A stretch of DNA of 59,360 nucleotides from Kofleriaceae bacterium (GCA_018058095.1 JAGPCO010000023.1:1-59360); one strand, 5' to 3'; numbered from the stretch's first letter, positions 40,771-50,641 are shown. Numbers and translations are program-made. The notes: generated by a model from the letters alone, not told the origin.

Positions 40771-42330
40771 TCAGCGCGCCAGGCGGGCCACGAACATGTC
40801 GATCGGCGGCGCGCGATCATCGGGCTTGCGCACCGACACCAGCGTGGTCACGCCCGCGAGCGCCAGGTCGAAGTGGTACACGCCGGCCAGGGTGATCGCG
40901 CCGTCGGCGCCGACCGCCAGGGCCCGGCCCTGATCGTGGTCCTTGTCGCCCACCCGCTGCGCCCACAGCACCTTGCCGGTCGGGTCGTACTTGGCCACGA
41001 ACACGTCCTGGTTGCCGTTGAGGTTGCGCAGGGCGCCGCCGCCGAAGTCGGCCGCGCCCTGGAACCAGCCGGTCACCACCACGTTGCCGGCCGCGTCGGC
41101 GCCGACGCCCATGCCGACGTCGCCGCGATCGCTGCCGAAGGTGCGCGACCACAGCAGCTTGCCGGCCGGATCGAGCCGGACCAGGAAGACGTCGGCCTCT
41201 CCCTTCGACTTGTACTCGCCCTCGCCGAACACGATGCTCTGCTGGAACGCGCCGGTGACGGCGACGTGGCCGGCCGGATCGACGGCGACGCCGCCGGGGG
41301 CGTCGTTGAACTGGTTGCCGAACCGCTGCGACCACAGGTGGGCGCCGGTCGGATCGTACTTGGCGACGACGACGTCGGTGTCGGCGCCGCCGGCCGACGC
41401 CAGCTCGGCGCCGCCGAAGGTGGCCTTGCCCGAGAACGTGCCGGCGACGAGGATGTTGCCGGCCTGGTCGACGGTGACGTAGTTGAAGGTGTCGGCCGCG
41501 TCGCCGCCGAACGCCTTGGCCCACACCAGCTGGCCGTCCTTGGCCAGCTTGATCATCCAGGCGTCGGTGCCGCCGACCACCGTGAAGTGCTGGCCGAGGA
41601 CCTCGGCGCCGCCGGAGAACGAGCCGACCATCACCCAGCCGCCATCGGGGGTGGCGGCCACCGCGTTGCCACCGTCGGAGTCGTGGCCACCGGCCGTGGC
41701 CAGCCAGCGCGGGGTGCCGTCGGGGTCGAGCGCCAGGGCGAACAGATCGTCGGACCCGGCCGCCTTGCCGACCAGGTCGCCCACGGTGACGTCGTCGAGG
41801 AAATTGCCGACCAGCAGGACCGCGCCGTCGGCGCCGACGGCGACGCCGTTGCCGACGTCGGCCCGCTTGGCGCCCAGGGTCTGGACCCAGCGCGGCGCGC
41901 CGTCGGGCCCGAGCCGCACGACCACGGCGTCGGCGTCGCCGGCCGAGGACTTCTCGCCGAGCGCACCGGCGGTGAACGGCTGCTCGAAGTAGCCGGCCAC
42001 CGCGGCGCCGCCGTCGGGTGCGAGGGCGACCGCGCGCAGGTAGTCGGAGCCGCCGCCGCCGAGGGACGTGGCCCAGCGGGCGGCGCCGGTGTGCCCGCCG
42101 GCGTCGGTCGCGAGCGCGGCGCTACCGCTGCCGGCGCCGGTGCCGCCGCTGCCCGCACCCGCGGCCGAGCCGGAGCCGGTGGCCGATCCGGAGCCCGCGC
42201 CGCTGCCAGCGCCGGTCGCGCTGCCAGTGGCGCTGCCGGTGCCGGCGCCTGCGCCGCCCGCCTCCTTCTTTCCGCCACACGCGGCGAGCAACCCCGAGGA
42301 CAGCACCAGCACGGCCGAGATGCGCTTCAT
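40771..42330 (-). CDS. Beta-propeller (SBBP-repeat-like) lipoprotein
   Basis: 519 aa, ATG. Lipobox LLAAC followed by a long Gly/Ser/Ala/Thr tract (~20-70, AGSGSATGSGSAAGAG). The rest is ~8 tandem repeats of ~55-60 residues with the pattern AxDxxGNxxVTGxF...DxFVxKYDPTGxxLWxxxFG, for example GVAVDPAGHVAVTGAF and VVAKYDPTGAHLWSQRFG. SBBP-type propellers are common in myxobacterial surface proteins. Outer-membrane or surface location is likely; binding partner unknown. Confidence 0.8.
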   Translation of the reverse strand: MKRISAVLVLSSGLLAACGGKKEAGGAGAGTGSATGSATGAGSGAGSGSATGSGSAAGAGSGGTGAGSGSAALATDAGGHTGAARWATSLGGGGSDYLRAVALAPDGGAAVAGYFEQPFTAGALGEKSSAGDADAVVVRLGPDGAPRWVQTLGAKRADVGNGVAVGADGAVLLVGNFLDDVTVGDLVGKAAGSDDLFALALDPDGTPRWLATAGGHDSDGGNAVAATPDGGWVMVGSFSGGAEVLGQHFTVVGGTDAWMIKLAKDGQLVWAKAFGGDAADTFNYVTVDQAGNILVAGTFSGKATFGGAELASAGGADTDVVVAKYDPTGAHLWSQRFGNQFNDAPGGVAVDPAGHVAVTGAFQQSIVFGEGEYKSKGEADVFLVRLDPAGKLLWSRTFGSDRGDVGMGVGADAAGNVVVTGWFQGAADFGGGALRNLNGNQDVFVAKYDPTGKVLWAQRVGDKDHDQGRALAVGADGAITLAGVYHFDLALAGVTTLVSVRKPDDRAPPIDMFVARLAR

Positions 42331-42520
42331 GTCGACCACCTTCGCACGCGTGCTCGTCGACGGCAACCGGGGCTCGTGAGCGCCCAGCACTGCGCCGCGT
42401 CGCGGTGAACCGACGGGAACCATCGCCGCGCCGTGGTGTCGAAGGCGGTCGCGCGCAGCGGCGCTGCAACCCAGCGCGCCGAGGTCGTGTCCGGGCCGCC
42501 CCGGGCCGGCGCGCCGGTGT

Positions 42521-42526
42521 CATAGT
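42521..42526 (+). promoter_or_regulatory. -10 box CATAGT, original start of cyclophilin gene
   Basis: CATAGT, 7 nt, ATG 42534. It supports 42534 as the ancestral start of the lipoprotein gene, upstream of the inserted repeat. Confidence 0.45.
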
Positions 42527-42533
42527 CGCGCCG

Positions 42534-44915
42534 ATGCGCTCGCTGCCGTCTCGTCGTCCGCCCGGGTCGCCCGCTTCGCCCAGCAGGCTGCTGAAACACC
42601 CGTGCCGGCGGCTTCTGCCGACGGGACGGGCTCCGTGTTTTCAGCAGGCTGCGAGATCGAAAATGACTAGCAGGCTGCTTCTTCAGCAGCCTGCTAGGGC
42701 CCTTGCCCTCGTGCTGGCGCTGACCGCCGCCTCCACGGGGTGCGGCGGGCGGCCCACCCCGATCGCCCCACCCCGGCCCAGCACCGACGCCCAGCGCGCG
42801 GTCGCCACCCTCGAGGCGCGCCGCGGCGGCGGCCTCGACGAGCTCATCGCTCGCGCCAGCACTGCCACTGGCGCCGATCGCGCCCGCACCGTGCGCGCGA
42901 TCGGCCGGGTCGGCGGCCCGGCGGCGCGCGCGGCGCTGCGCGCGCTGGTCGTCGAGGCCGACGGCGCGACCGCGACCGCCGCGGCTGCCGCGCTCGGCCT
43001 GGCAGCGATCGAGGAGGCCGACGAGGCCGAGCGCGCCACGGTGGCGGCGGCGCTGGCGCGGGCGGCCGGGCGGCCGGACGTCGACGCTGCCGTGGTGCTC
43101 GAGGCGATGGGTCGGGCCGGTGACGCCAGCGTGTTGCCGATGCTGGCGGCGGCGCTGGCGCAGGCGCCGGCCCAGGCCGAGGCGGCCGCCGTCGCGCTCG
43201 GCCGGTTCGGTCGGCGCTCACTGCCGCTCGACGACGGCAGCCGGGCCGCCCTCCTCACCGCCAGCGAACACGCCGACGCCGGCGTGCGCTACGCGGCGAC
43301 CTGGGCGCTCGGTCGCGAGTTCGTGCCGCCGCCGGTCGCGCCGGGCCCCGACCCGACGCAGGCCGGCACCACGGCCGCGCCGATTGGGGCGGCACCGCCG
43401 CCGCCACCACCGCCGCCGGTGCGGGCGCTGCGGGCGCGCCTGGCTGACCCCGAGGCCGAGACCCGGGCGGTGGCCGTGGCCGGCCTGGTCCGGCGCAAGT
43501 CGACCGGTGTGGTCGACGCCGGCACGTGGAGCCGCCTCGGCGCTGACCCCGACTGGCGCGTCGCCGTCGAGGTCGCGCGCGCGCTGGCGGCGGACCCGCG
43601 CCACGCCGGGCCGCTGGCCGACCTCACGCTGGCGGCGTGGAAGCGCGGCGCCACCGCGCCCGGCTGGATCCACGTCGTGCTCGAGGGCCTGCGCGGCCTC
43701 AGCCCCGGCGCCGACGTCGACCCGCGGGTGGCGGCGACCGTGACGGCGCTGCGGACCCAGACGCGCGCCACCTGGCCACGGGGCCTGGCCGCCGGCTGGA
43801 TCGACTGCCTGGCCATCGCCGCCCACGGCCGCGGCGCGGGTGCGGACTGGGACGGCGGCGCGGCCCAGCTAGGGTGCGGCGACGAGCAGGTGCCGTACCC
43901 GGCCCGCGCTGCCCTGGTCGGCGACGAGGTGGCCCGACGCCTGGCCCCGGTGGCGCGCCGGCGCGACGCAGCGACGGCGCTCCTGGCCTCGGCCGACCCG
44001 GCGGTGCGTGCGGTCGGCCTGACCGCGCTGGGCTCGACCTGGCCCGACCTCGCCGACGAGGAGCGGCGTGCGCTGGCGCCGGCGTTCACCCGTGGCCTGG
44101 CCAGCGAGGCCGCGGTCGAGGCTGGTACGGCGGTCGAGGCCATCGAGCCGCTGCTGGCCGACGCGGCGCTGCCGGCGTGGGCGCGCGAGCCGCTGACGCA
44201 GGGCCTCATCGACCGCGCCGCCAGCCTGCTGGCGGCGGAGGCGACGGCGCCGGATCCGGAGCTGGCCAGCGCGATCGTCGGCGTGCTGGCTGGCGCCGGC
44301 GCGCGTGGCCGCCCGACCTGCGCGCGGGCGGCCGCGGCGGCGAACCCGGCGGTGGCCGCCGCCGGCGCGGCCTGCCTGGCCACGCTCGACGGCGTGGAGC
44401 TGACGGCGCCCGGGATGCGCGCACCGACAGTGAGCGCGCCGCCGGCGATCGAGCTCGGGCTGGCGCTGGATGGTCCGGCGCGCTGGCGCGTCGAGACCAG
44501 CGCCGGCGAGGTGGTCATCGTCCTCGACGCCGACGCCGCGCCGTGGCACGTCGCCGCGATCATCGACCTGACCCGGCGCGGCTTCTACGATGGCCTTCCG
44601 TTCCACCGGGTGGTGCCGAACTTCGTGGTCCAGGGCGGTGATCCGACCGGCACCGGGTGGGGTGGCCCCGGCTTCACCCTGCCGGCCGAGCCGGGCTCTC
44701 GCCTCGACGGTGACGACTACCGGCGCGGGGCGATCGGCATCGCCGACGCCGGCAAGGACACCGGCGGCTCGCAGTGGTTCGTGATGCACGCCCGGGCGCC
44801 GCACCTCGAGGGGCGCTACACCCGCATCGGTCGGGTCGTGCAGGGCGACGAGGTGATCGATCGCCTGCTCATCGGCGACCGCATCATCAAGGCGACGATC
44901 GAACCGGCGCGCTGA
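42534..44915 (+). CDS. HEAT-repeat/cyclophilin lipoprotein with inserted repeat
   Basis: 793 aa from ATG 42534; ATG 42663 gives 750 aa. From 42663 the N-terminus is a lipoprotein signal with Cys at the STGC lipobox (residue 25). Between the two starts lies a 114-bp (38-codon) repeat element, still in frame. The middle ~500 residues are Ala/Arg-rich helical pairs resembling HEAT repeats. The C-terminal ~150 residues are a cyclophilin-type peptidyl-prolyl isomerase: FHRVVPNFVVQGGDPTGTG, then GSQWFVMHARAPHLEGRYTR. It probably folds or isomerises envelope proteins. Which start is used matters: only 42663 puts the signal peptide at the N-terminus. Convergent at 21 bp with the next gene. Confidence 0.8.
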   Translation: MRSLPSRRPPGSPASPSRLLKHPCRRLLPTGRAPCFQQAARSKMTSRLLLQQPARALALVLALTAASTGCGGRPTPIAPPRPSTDAQRAVATLEARRGGGLDELIARASTATGADRARTVRAIGRVGGPAARAALRALVVEADGATATAAAAALGLAAIEEADEAERATVAAALARAAGRPDVDAAVVLEAMGRAGDASVLPMLAAALAQAPAQAEAAAVALGRFGRRSLPLDDGSRAALLTASEHADAGVRYAATWALGREFVPPPVAPGPDPTQAGTTAAPIGAAPPPPPPPPVRALRARLADPEAETRAVAVAGLVRRKSTGVVDAGTWSRLGADPDWRVAVEVARALAADPRHAGPLADLTLAAWKRGATAPGWIHVVLEGLRGLSPGADVDPRVAATVTALRTQTRATWPRGLAAGWIDCLAIAAHGRGAGADWDGGAAQLGCGDEQVPYPARAALVGDEVARRLAPVARRRDAATALLASADPAVRAVGLTALGSTWPDLADEERRALAPAFTRGLASEAAVEAGTAVEAIEPLLADAALPAWAREPLTQGLIDRAASLLAAEATAPDPELASAIVGVLAGAGARGRPTCARAAAAANPAVAAAGAACLATLDGVELTAPGMRAPTVSAPPAIELGLALDGPARWRVETSAGEVVIVLDADAAPWHVAAIIDLTRRGFYDGLPFHRVVPNFVVQGGDPTGTGWGGPGFTLPAEPGSRLDGDDYRRGAIGIADAGKDTGGSQWFVMHARAPHLEGRYTRIGRVVQGDEVIDRLLIGDRIIKATIEPAR
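42582..42695 (+). mobile_element. 114-bp MITE/REP-like element, copy B
   Basis: Bounded by inverted repeats AGCAGGCTGCTGAA (42582-42595) and TTCAGCAGCCTGCT (42682-42695). Inside are a match to copy A at 26449 and a further copy of the terminal motif. At its right end a 13-bp hairpin CTAGCAGGCTGCT-TCTTC-AGCAGCCTGCTAG spans ~42667-42697. Length 114 is a multiple of three, leaving the host gene in frame. No transposase, so it would need one in trans. Confidence 0.7.
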
Positions 44916-44936
44916 CGCGGCCGGGCCGCGGCGACC

Positions 44937-45302
44937 TCAGCGAGGCGCCGGGCCGGCGTCGGGCGCCCGCGCGGCCGCCTCGCGCCGGAGCCGGTCGAGC
45001 GTGGCGTTGGCGGCCTGGCGATCGGCCTCCGACTGAGCCGCCTCGGCGCGTGCGGCCGCCTCGGCCTGGGCCGCAGGTCGCTCCTTGGCTTCGGCCTCGC
45101 GCTGGGCCTCGAGCTCGCGCGCCTCGCCGGCGCGCCGCTCGGCGTATTCCTCGTCGCGGGCTCGGTCGGCCGCGCTTGCGTCCACCACGGTGGCGCTGGC
45201 CGGGTCGCCCGCCCCCGACGGCGGCGGCGCGGCGCGCGGCGCAGCGGACCGGCCGCAGGCCGCCGCTGCAGCGACGACGACGACGATGACGGCGAATCGC
45301 AT
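44937..45302 (-). CDS. Small charged-helix lipoprotein
   Basis: 121 aa, ATG. Signal peptide FAVIVVVVAAAAAC (lipobox AAAC), then a Pro/Ser linker and ~75 residues of Ala/Glu/Arg helix (EEYAERRAGEARELEAQREA) likely to form a coiled coil. TACGAT lies 6 nt upstream. Similar in length and layout to Lpp/Pal-type spacers but with no recognised family. Confidence 0.65.
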   Translation of the reverse strand: MRFAVIVVVVAAAAACGRSAAPRAAPPPSGAGDPASATVVDASAADRARDEEYAERRAGEARELEAQREAEAKERPAAQAEAAARAEAAQSEADRQAANATLDRLRREAAARAPDAGPAPR

Positions 45303-45308
45303 GGACCG

Positions 45309-45314
45309 ATCGTA
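45309..45314 (-). promoter_or_regulatory. -10 box TACGAT, leaderless start
   Basis: Minus-strand TACGAT, 6 nt before ATG 45302. A short (ACAGCT)3 repeat follows on the plus strand at ~45350-45367. Confidence 0.45.
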
Positions 45315-45388
45315 GCACCCGAGCCGCAGCTGCGCCGTGGACGTGGCTGTTACAGCTACAGCTACAGGAGCAGCGAGGCGGCGATGGA

Positions 45389-46699
45389 TCAGGTCCGGCG
45401 CGGGGGACGGCGGGCGCGCAGCTGCACGAGCTCGGACGCGATCGTGGTCTGGGCCCGCCACTGGCCGTAGGCGGCGCCGCGCGCCTCGAGGCGGGCGACG
45501 GCGGCCTCCACGTCGGCGCCGACGGGCTGCGGCGCGGCGCCGGCCAGCGGGGTGCCCGGGAGCGGCATGAAGGCGTGCCCGTGCACGCGGGCGCCGCGCG
45601 TGGTGATGCGCTCGGCCAGGGCGATGGTCAACGCGCGGTCGGCCTCGTCCTCGCCGGGCAACCCGAACAGGAAGTCGACGTCGGGCCGCAGGCCGGCCTC
45701 GACCGTCACCGCGACCGCGCGCTCGATCACCTCGGCGTCGTGGCCGCGGTGCGTCGCCGCTAGCAGCCGGGGCGATCCGCTCTGGCCGCCGATGACCAGG
45801 CTGCGGTTGTCGGCGAAGCGCTTGATCAGCGCCAGCGCCGCCGGCGTCACGTGCTCGGGCCGGACCTCCGACGGGAACGTGCCGAAGTACTGCTTGCCGC
45901 CGGGCGGCAGCGCGGCGCGCACCCCGGCCAGCAGCGCCTCGACCGCGCCGAGGTCGACCGCGGTGTCGGCCGAGCCGTACGACAGCGCCGTCGGCGTCAC
46001 GTAGCGGACGTAGCGCAGGCCGCCGGCCACCATGGCCCGCACGTGCGTCACCACGTCGTCGACGCTGCGGTGGCGGAAGCGCGCCTTGAACAGGAACGGC
46101 GTCTGGCAGAACGAACACGCGTACACGCAGCCGCGCGTGATCTCGATCGGGTTCCACTGGCCATGGCGCAGGTCACACGCCGGGTAGGTGTCGAGCGGCG
46201 CGCGCGCCGCCGCCGGCCCGGCCTGCATCACGCCGGCGTCGTCACGCCAGCGCGTGCCGGGGCCACCACGCGGGTCGCGCCCGGCGGCGACGGCGGCCAC
46301 CAGCGCGACGAACGCCGCCTCGCCTTCGCCGACGACGACCAGGTCGAAGCCGGCGGCCAGCGTCGCCGCCGGCTCGGCGCTGGCGTGGACGCCGCCTGCG
46401 ACGTGCAGCGCCGGCGGCGCGTGGGCGCGGACCCAGGCCAGGTCGGCCGCGGCGCGCTCGGCGTCGGGCGAGTAGAACGACCAGGCGACGATGACCGGCC
46501 CGGTCGCGGCCGCCGCGGCGATGGCCGCTGCCACCTCGGCCGGCCCCTTGCGGTACTGCACCGGAACCGCCGCGGTGTCGGGGTGCGCCAGCGCGCCGAC
46601 CACGACGTGGAGGGCGGCGATGCCGGAGCGCGCGGCGTTGGCGATCACCGTGACCGGCGCGCCCGGCGACGCCGGTGTGCCCAGCCCGGCCGCGCTCAC
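45389..46699 (-). CDS. B12-binding radical SAM protein (MJ_1487-like)
   Basis: 436 aa from GTG overlapping the Nudix stop (GTGA). The N-terminal ~130 residues form a B12-binding-like Rossmann domain ([36 protein letters not shown]). The radical SAM core has CVYACSFC for the 4Fe-4S cluster and downstream [13 protein letters not shown] and [11 protein letters not shown] recall a TIGR04013 family (B12-binding/radical SAM, MJ_1487 type) that this resembles. The reaction is unknown; such enzymes often methylate unactivated carbons or rearrange ring systems. Its overlap with Nudix and argC suggests coordinated expression but no clear biochemical link. Confidence 0.8.
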   Translation of the reverse strand: MSAAGLGTPASPGAPVTVIANAARSGIAALHVVVGALAHPDTAAVPVQYRKGPAEVAAAIAAAAATGPVIVAWSFYSPDAERAAADLAWVRAHAPPALHVAGGVHASAEPAATLAAGFDLVVVGEGEAAFVALVAAVAAGRDPRGGPGTRWRDDAGVMQAGPAAARAPLDTYPACDLRHGQWNPIEITRGCVYACSFCQTPFLFKARFRHRSVDDVVTHVRAMVAGGLRYVRYVTPTALSYGSADTAVDLGAVEALLAGVRAALPPGGKQYFGTFPSEVRPEHVTPAALALIKRFADNRSLVIGGQSGSPRLLAATHRGHDAEVIERAVAVTVEAGLRPDVDFLFGLPGEDEADRALTIALAERITTRGARVHGHAFMPLPGTPLAGAAPQPVGADVEAAVARLEARGAAYGQWRAQTTIASELVQLRARRPPRRT

Positions 46700-47298
46700 C
46701 GCCGCCCCAGCCCGCCCCGCTCGAGCGTCAGGTGCGCGAACGCGGCCACCACCAGCGCGTGGTCGATGCGGCCATCGCGCACCATGGCGCCGATCTCGTC
46801 CAGCGCCGCCAGCTCGACCGCGATGACCTCGTTGCCGTCGGGCACAGCGCCGCCGGCCGGCGCGAGCTCCGCGCCCTCGGCCAGGAACGTGTGCAGCAGG
46901 TTGCCCTGGATGGCCGGGTTGGGCGCGACCACGCCGAGCGGGCGCCACCGAGTCGCGACGTAGCCGGTTTCCTCCTCCAGCTCGCGCGCCGCCGCCGCGG
47001 CTGGTGCCTCGCCGCGGTCGACCATGCCGCCCGGAATCTCCAGGCACACCCGCGCCACCCCCGGCCGGAACTGGCGGATGAGCACGACCTGCTCGTCGGT
47101 GGTCAACGCCACCACGTTGACCCAGTCGACGCACTCGAGCAGCGAGAACCGCTTGCGCGCCCCGGTGCGCGGGTGCGTGCCCTCGACGAACGCGGTGGTG
47201 AAGATGCCGTAGTCGTGGCCTGGCGTACGCGCGCCCAGCCGCCACCGCAGCGCCTCGTCGCGCCGGTCGTCGTCGTGATCTCCGTCGCCACCGCTCAC
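46696..47298 (-). CDS. Nudix hydrolase, ADP-ribose pyrophosphatase-like
   Basis: 200 aa, GTG overlapping the argC stop (GTGA). Nudix box [20 protein letters not shown] then ETGY matches GX5EX7REUXEEXGU. N-terminal [20 protein letters not shown] and [10 protein letters not shown] are typical of the ADP-ribose/NDP-sugar branch. Cytoplasmic, Mg-dependent, cleaves a nucleoside diphosphate derivative. Overlaps its neighbours by 4 nt on both sides. Confidence 0.88.
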   Translation of the reverse strand: MSGGDGDHDDDRRDEALRWRLGARTPGHDYGIFTTAFVEGTHPRTGARKRFSLLECVDWVNVVALTTDEQVVLIRQFRPGVARVCLEIPGGMVDRGEAPAAAAARELEEETGYVATRWRPLGVVAPNPAIQGNLLHTFLAEGAELAPAGGAVPDGNEVIAVELAALDEIGAMVRDGRIDHALVVAAFAHLTLERGGLGRR

Positions 47299-48413
47299 GG
47301 GAACAGCGCCGCCTGGAGGAGCCCGGTGGTCTCGGGCCAACCCAGCGCGAGGTTGAGGCACTGCACGGCCTGCCCGGCCGCGCCCTTGACCAGGTTGTCG
47401 ATGGCGGCGATGGCCAGCACGCGCTCGCTGCGGCGATCGAACACCGCGGTCACGTGGGCCCGGTTGCTGCCGCGCACGTGCGCGGTGTCGGGCAGCGCGC
47501 CGGCGGGCAACACGTCGACGAACGGCTCGTCGGCATAGGCGGCGGCGAGCGCGGCGCGAGCGGCGTCGGGGTCGGCCGCCAGCGCAGCCGCACCGGCCGC
47601 GGTCGGGCTGGCGTACACGCAGCTGAGGATGCCGCGCGCCATCGGCAAGAGGTGCGGCGTGAACAGCACCGCCAGCGGCGCGCCGGCGGCCAGCGCCAGC
47701 TCCTGCTCGAGCTCGGCGGTGTGGCGGTGGCTGCCGGCGACCTTGTACGCGCGCACGCCCTCGCCGGCCTCGGGCAGGTGGGTCGCCAGCGCCGGCGAGC
47801 GACCGGCGCCCGAGGCCCCGCTCTTGGCGTCGATGACCAGGCCACGCGGCTCGACCAGACCGGCCGCCAGCAGCGGGGCGACGGCGAGGATGCTGGCGGT
47901 CGGGTAGCAGCCTGGCACGGCGACGAGGCCGGCGCCGCGCAGGCGGGCGCGGTGGCGCTCGGGCAGGCCGTACACCGCGTCGGCCAGCAGCGCCGGCGCC
48001 GGGTGCACCGGGTGCTCGGCCGAGCCGTACCAGCTGGCCCACGCCGCGGCGTCACGCAGGCGATAGTCGGCCGACAGATCGAGCACGACCACGCCGCGCG
48101 CGCGCAGCGCGGCTACGATCGGCGCGCTCTCGCCGTGCGGCAGCGCGCAACACGCGACGTCGGCCCGGGCCGCGACCGCGTCGGCGTCGAACGCCTCGAT
48201 CGGCAGGTCGAGGTGGCCGCGCAGGTGCGGGAACACGTCGACCAGGCGCTGGCCGGCGGCGCGCCGGGCCATGACCGCGGTCACCACCACGCGTGGGTGG
48301 TGCGCGAGCAGGCGCAGCAGCTCGCTGCCGGTGTAGCCCGACGCGCCGATGACCGCGACGCGGGCCGAGGCGGGGCTGGCGCTGGAACGAGGTGGTGCGG
48401 TGAGATCGGACAT
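47295..48413 (-). CDS. argC: N-acetyl-gamma-glutamyl-phosphate reductase
   Basis: 372 aa from ATG 48413, preceded by GAGAGG. N-terminal NADP Rossmann motif [14 protein letters not shown], catalytic Cys in [11 protein letters not shown], and [20 protein letters not shown] and [10 protein letters not shown]. It makes N-acetylglutamate semialdehyde, step three of arginine synthesis. It follows rplM-rpsI on the same strand but behind a terminator, so it probably has its own promoter. The rplM-rpsI-argC order is common in deltaproteobacterial lineages. Confidence 0.95.
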   Translation of the reverse strand: MSDLTAPPRSSASPASARVAVIGASGYTGSELLRLLAHHPRVVVTAVMARRAAGQRLVDVFPHLRGHLDLPIEAFDADAVAARADVACCALPHGESAPIVAALRARGVVVLDLSADYRLRDAAAWASWYGSAEHPVHPAPALLADAVYGLPERHRARLRGAGLVAVPGCYPTASILAVAPLLAAGLVEPRGLVIDAKSGASGAGRSPALATHLPEAGEGVRAYKVAGSHRHTAELEQELALAAGAPLAVLFTPHLLPMARGILSCVYASPTAAGAAALAADPDAARAALAAAYADEPFVDVLPAGALPDTAHVRGSNRAHVTAVFDRRSERVLAIAAIDNLVKGAAGQAVQCLNLALGWPETTGLLQAALFP

Positions 48414-48528
48414 CGGGCCTCTCGTCGAGCGGGCGGTCGTGACGCCGCGTGCTCGCGGGCCAGTGTGCCGCAAAAGTCCCGGCGCCGGCGCACGACGGAA
48501 GCGCCGCCCACGCGCGCCGAAAACGACC

Positions 48529-48551
48529 GCGGCCAGGTCGAGCCTGGCCGC
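48529..48551 (-). terminator. Terminator after rpsI
   Basis: A 9-bp perfect stem GCGGCCAGG / CCTGGCCGC with a 5-nt loop, followed on the minus strand by GGTCGTTTTC, 44 bp past the rpsI stop. Good rho-independent terminator for the rplM-rpsI transcript. Confidence 0.7.
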
Positions 48552-48594
48552 TGAAACCTGCGTCGCGCCCGGTGCGGGCAACGACGTGCGCCGA

Positions 48595-48981
48595 CTAGCG
48601 CTTGGAGAACTGGAAGCGAGCGCGCGCGGCCTTCTGGCCGTACTTCTTGCGCTCCTTCTTGCGCGGGTCGCGCGTGACGTAGCCGGCCGCCTTCAGGCGC
48701 GGACGCAGCTCGCTGTCGAGCTTCATCAGGGCGCGGGTGATGCCGTGGCGGATGGCGCCGGCCTGCGACGAGATGCCGCCGCCGACGACGGTGGCGATGA
48801 CGTTGTACTGGGCGAGGAGGTTGACCTCCTCGAGGCCCTGGCGGATGACCAGGCGGGCGATCGGACGCGAGAAGTAGTGATCGTCGGTGCGGCCGTTGAT
48901 GGTGAACGAGCCGTCACCCGGGGTCAGCCACACGCGGGCGATGGCGGTCTTGCGGCGGCCGGTAGCGTAGGTCTTTTCCAT
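48595..48981 (-). CDS. rpsI: Ribosomal protein S9 (uS9)
   Basis: 128 aa. Conserved YATGRRKTAIARVWL N-terminus and the universal C-terminal RFQFSKR tail that reaches the ribosomal P site. Purine-rich site GAGGAAGAGAAGA before the ATG. Second gene of the rplM-rpsI operon, 53 bp after L13. Confidence 0.97.
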   Translation of the reverse strand: MEKTYATGRRKTAIARVWLTPGDGSFTINGRTDDHYFSRPIARLVIRQGLEEVNLLAQYNVIATVVGGGISSQAGAIRHGITRALMKLDSELRPRLKAAGYVTRDPRKKERKKYGQKAARARFQFSKR

Positions 48982-49034
48982 GACGTCTTCTCTTCCTCGG
49001 GTCGTCGGGAGCCAGGTCAGCGGGCGCTAGGCGA

Positions 49035-49487
49035 TCAGGCGTCGAGCACGCGCGGCTGCTGCGCGGCGTGGTCGTGCTTGTCGGTCTTGTAGATCTTGAG
49101 CTTCTTGATGATGCGGCGGCCGAGCGGGCCCTTGGGCAGCATGCCCCACACCGCCTCGCGGATGGCGCGCTCGGGGTCGGTCGCCAGGACCTGCTTGGCG
49201 GTCTTGGTGCGGATGCCGCCCGGGTACAGCGTGTGGTGGTGGTACAGCTTGTCGTCGGTCTTGTTGCCGGTCAGCTTGATGCTGCCAGCGTTGAGGACGA
49301 CGACGAAGTCGCCCATGTCGACGTTGGGCGTGTAGGTCGGCTTGTGCTTGCCGCGCAGCACCGAGGCGATCCGCGACGACAGGCGACCGAGGGTCTTGTC
49401 GGTGGCGTCCACCACGAACCACTCGCGCTGGGCCTCGCCGGCTTCCTTGGTCAGCCAGAAGCTCTTTTGGGTCTGCTGGTTCTTCAT
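49035..49487 (-). CDS. rplM: Ribosomal protein L13 (uL13)
   Basis: 150 aa from ATG 49487. Contains WFVVDATDKTLGRLSSRIAS, GDFVVVLNAGSIKLTGNK, YHHHTLYPGGIRT and AVWGMLPKGPLGR, all diagnostic of L13. Slightly longer than the E. coli protein (142 aa) with an N-terminal extension. Binds 23S rRNA early in large-subunit assembly. Confidence 0.97.
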   Translation of the reverse strand: MKNQQTQKSFWLTKEAGEAQREWFVVDATDKTLGRLSSRIASVLRGKHKPTYTPNVDMGDFVVVLNAGSIKLTGNKTDDKLYHHHTLYPGGIRTKTAKQVLATDPERAIREAVWGMLPKGPLGRRIIKKLKIYKTDKHDHAAQQPRVLDA

Positions 49488-49579
49488 CGCAGGTCTCTCT
49501 CGGAAATCGGAGCGTGGGGTCGGGCCCGGAAGGCCGTCAGGGCGCCCGGGCGTGGACATGCCACGTCCGGGGAGGCGAT

Positions 49580-49609
49580 CGTCTACTGCCGCAGGGCCTT
49601 CTCTGTCAA
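49580..49609 (-). promoter_or_regulatory. rplM-rpsI promoter candidate
   Basis: TTGACA (minus strand, 49609-49604), 18-nt spacer, TAGACG (49585-49580), followed by a ~90-bp leader to rplM. The -35 is a perfect consensus and lies in a locally less GC-rich divergent region (49488-49721). Unlike the leaderless set, this gene has a long leader that could hold autoregulation by L13. Confidence 0.5.
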
Positions 49610-49708
49610 GCTGTTAGCAGAAGACCTCCACCCGCGGTCAGCACATATAGATGTAGAGGCCCGGCCGGGAATGGCACTGCCAGTTTGTTCAGTGTCAGGC
49701 GCCTGTGG

Positions 49709-49714
49709 TAAACC
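49709..49714 (+). promoter_or_regulatory. Promoter: TTGTTC-N18-TAAACC for nadK
   Basis: -35 TTGTTC at 49685-49690, 18-nt spacer, -10 TAAACC at 49709-49714, then 7 nt to GTG 49722; another leaderless geometry. Confidence 0.5.
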
Positions 49715-49721
49715 CTAGGAC

Positions 49722-50591
49722 GTGCCCAGGGTTGGATTCATCGTCAAGCCGGACAAGACCGAAGCAGGTGCCCTCCTCGCCCAGCTGGCCCGCTGGCTGA
49801 CCGCGGCCGGCCACGTGCCGGTGGTCACCACCGAGGACCAGGTCGCGGCGGAGGGGGCGACGATCGTGCCCGAGGACAGCCTGGCCGACCACGTCGACCT
49901 GCTGGTGGTCCTGGGTGGCGATGGCACCATGCTGCGGGCGGCCCGCCTGGTGGCCGACGCCGGTCGACCGGTGCTGGGCATCAACCTCGGCCAGCTCGGC
50001 TTCCTGACCGGCTTCGCGCCCGACCAGGCCGAGCAGGCGCTGGCCGAGGCGCTGGCCGGGCGCATCGCGGTGTCGGAGCGGATGCGCCTCCAGGTCACGT
50101 TCCGGCGGGCCGGGGGCGAGGCGGTCATCCGCACCGCGCTCAACGACGCCGTCATCCACCAGGGCGCCATGGCCCGGCTGGTCGAGCTCGACACCTACGT
50201 CGACGGCGAGTTCGTCGCCGCGTACCGGGCCGACGGCCTCATCGTCGCCACCCCGACCGGATCGACCGCGTACAACATGGCGGCCGGCGGGCCCATCCTC
50301 ATCCCTGGCCACGCGGCGATGGCGCTGACGCCGATCTGCGCCCACTCGCTGACCAACCGCCCGCTGGTGGTGCCGCCGTCGGCGACGGTGCGCATGCAGC
50401 TCGGCGCCGAGACCCGCGGCGTGGTCCTCACCGTCGATGGGCAGTGGGCGCATTCGTTCCTGCCCGGCGACGTGGTGGAGATCACCGCGGCGGCGCGGCC
50501 GCTGCGCCTCCTGGCCTCGGCCAAGGGCTACTTCGACATCATGCGCGACAAGCTGCACTGGGGCCTGCGCTCGGACCGCGGCGCGCGCTAG
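49722..50591 (+). CDS. nadK: NAD kinase
   Basis: 289 aa, GTG. GGDGTMLRAARL (NAD kinase GGDGT motif), INLGQLGFLTGF, ATPTGSTAYNMAAGGPI and HSLTNRPLVVP are all conserved. It phosphorylates NAD to NADP. Precedes recN, the classical neighbour. Confidence 0.96.
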   Translation: MPRVGFIVKPDKTEAGALLAQLARWLTAAGHVPVVTTEDQVAAEGATIVPEDSLADHVDLLVVLGGDGTMLRAARLVADAGRPVLGINLGQLGFLTGFAPDQAEQALAEALAGRIAVSERMRLQVTFRRAGGEAVIRTALNDAVIHQGAMARLVELDTYVDGEFVAAYRADGLIVATPTGSTAYNMAAGGPILIPGHAAMALTPICAHSLTNRPLVVPPSATVRMQLGAETRGVVLTVDGQWAHSFLPGDVVEITAAARPLRLLASAKGYFDIMRDKLHWGLRSDRGAR

Positions 50592-50641
50592 CGCGCGCGA
50601 CCACCTCGAACCTCACGACCGGGATCCACAGGGAGATCTCC

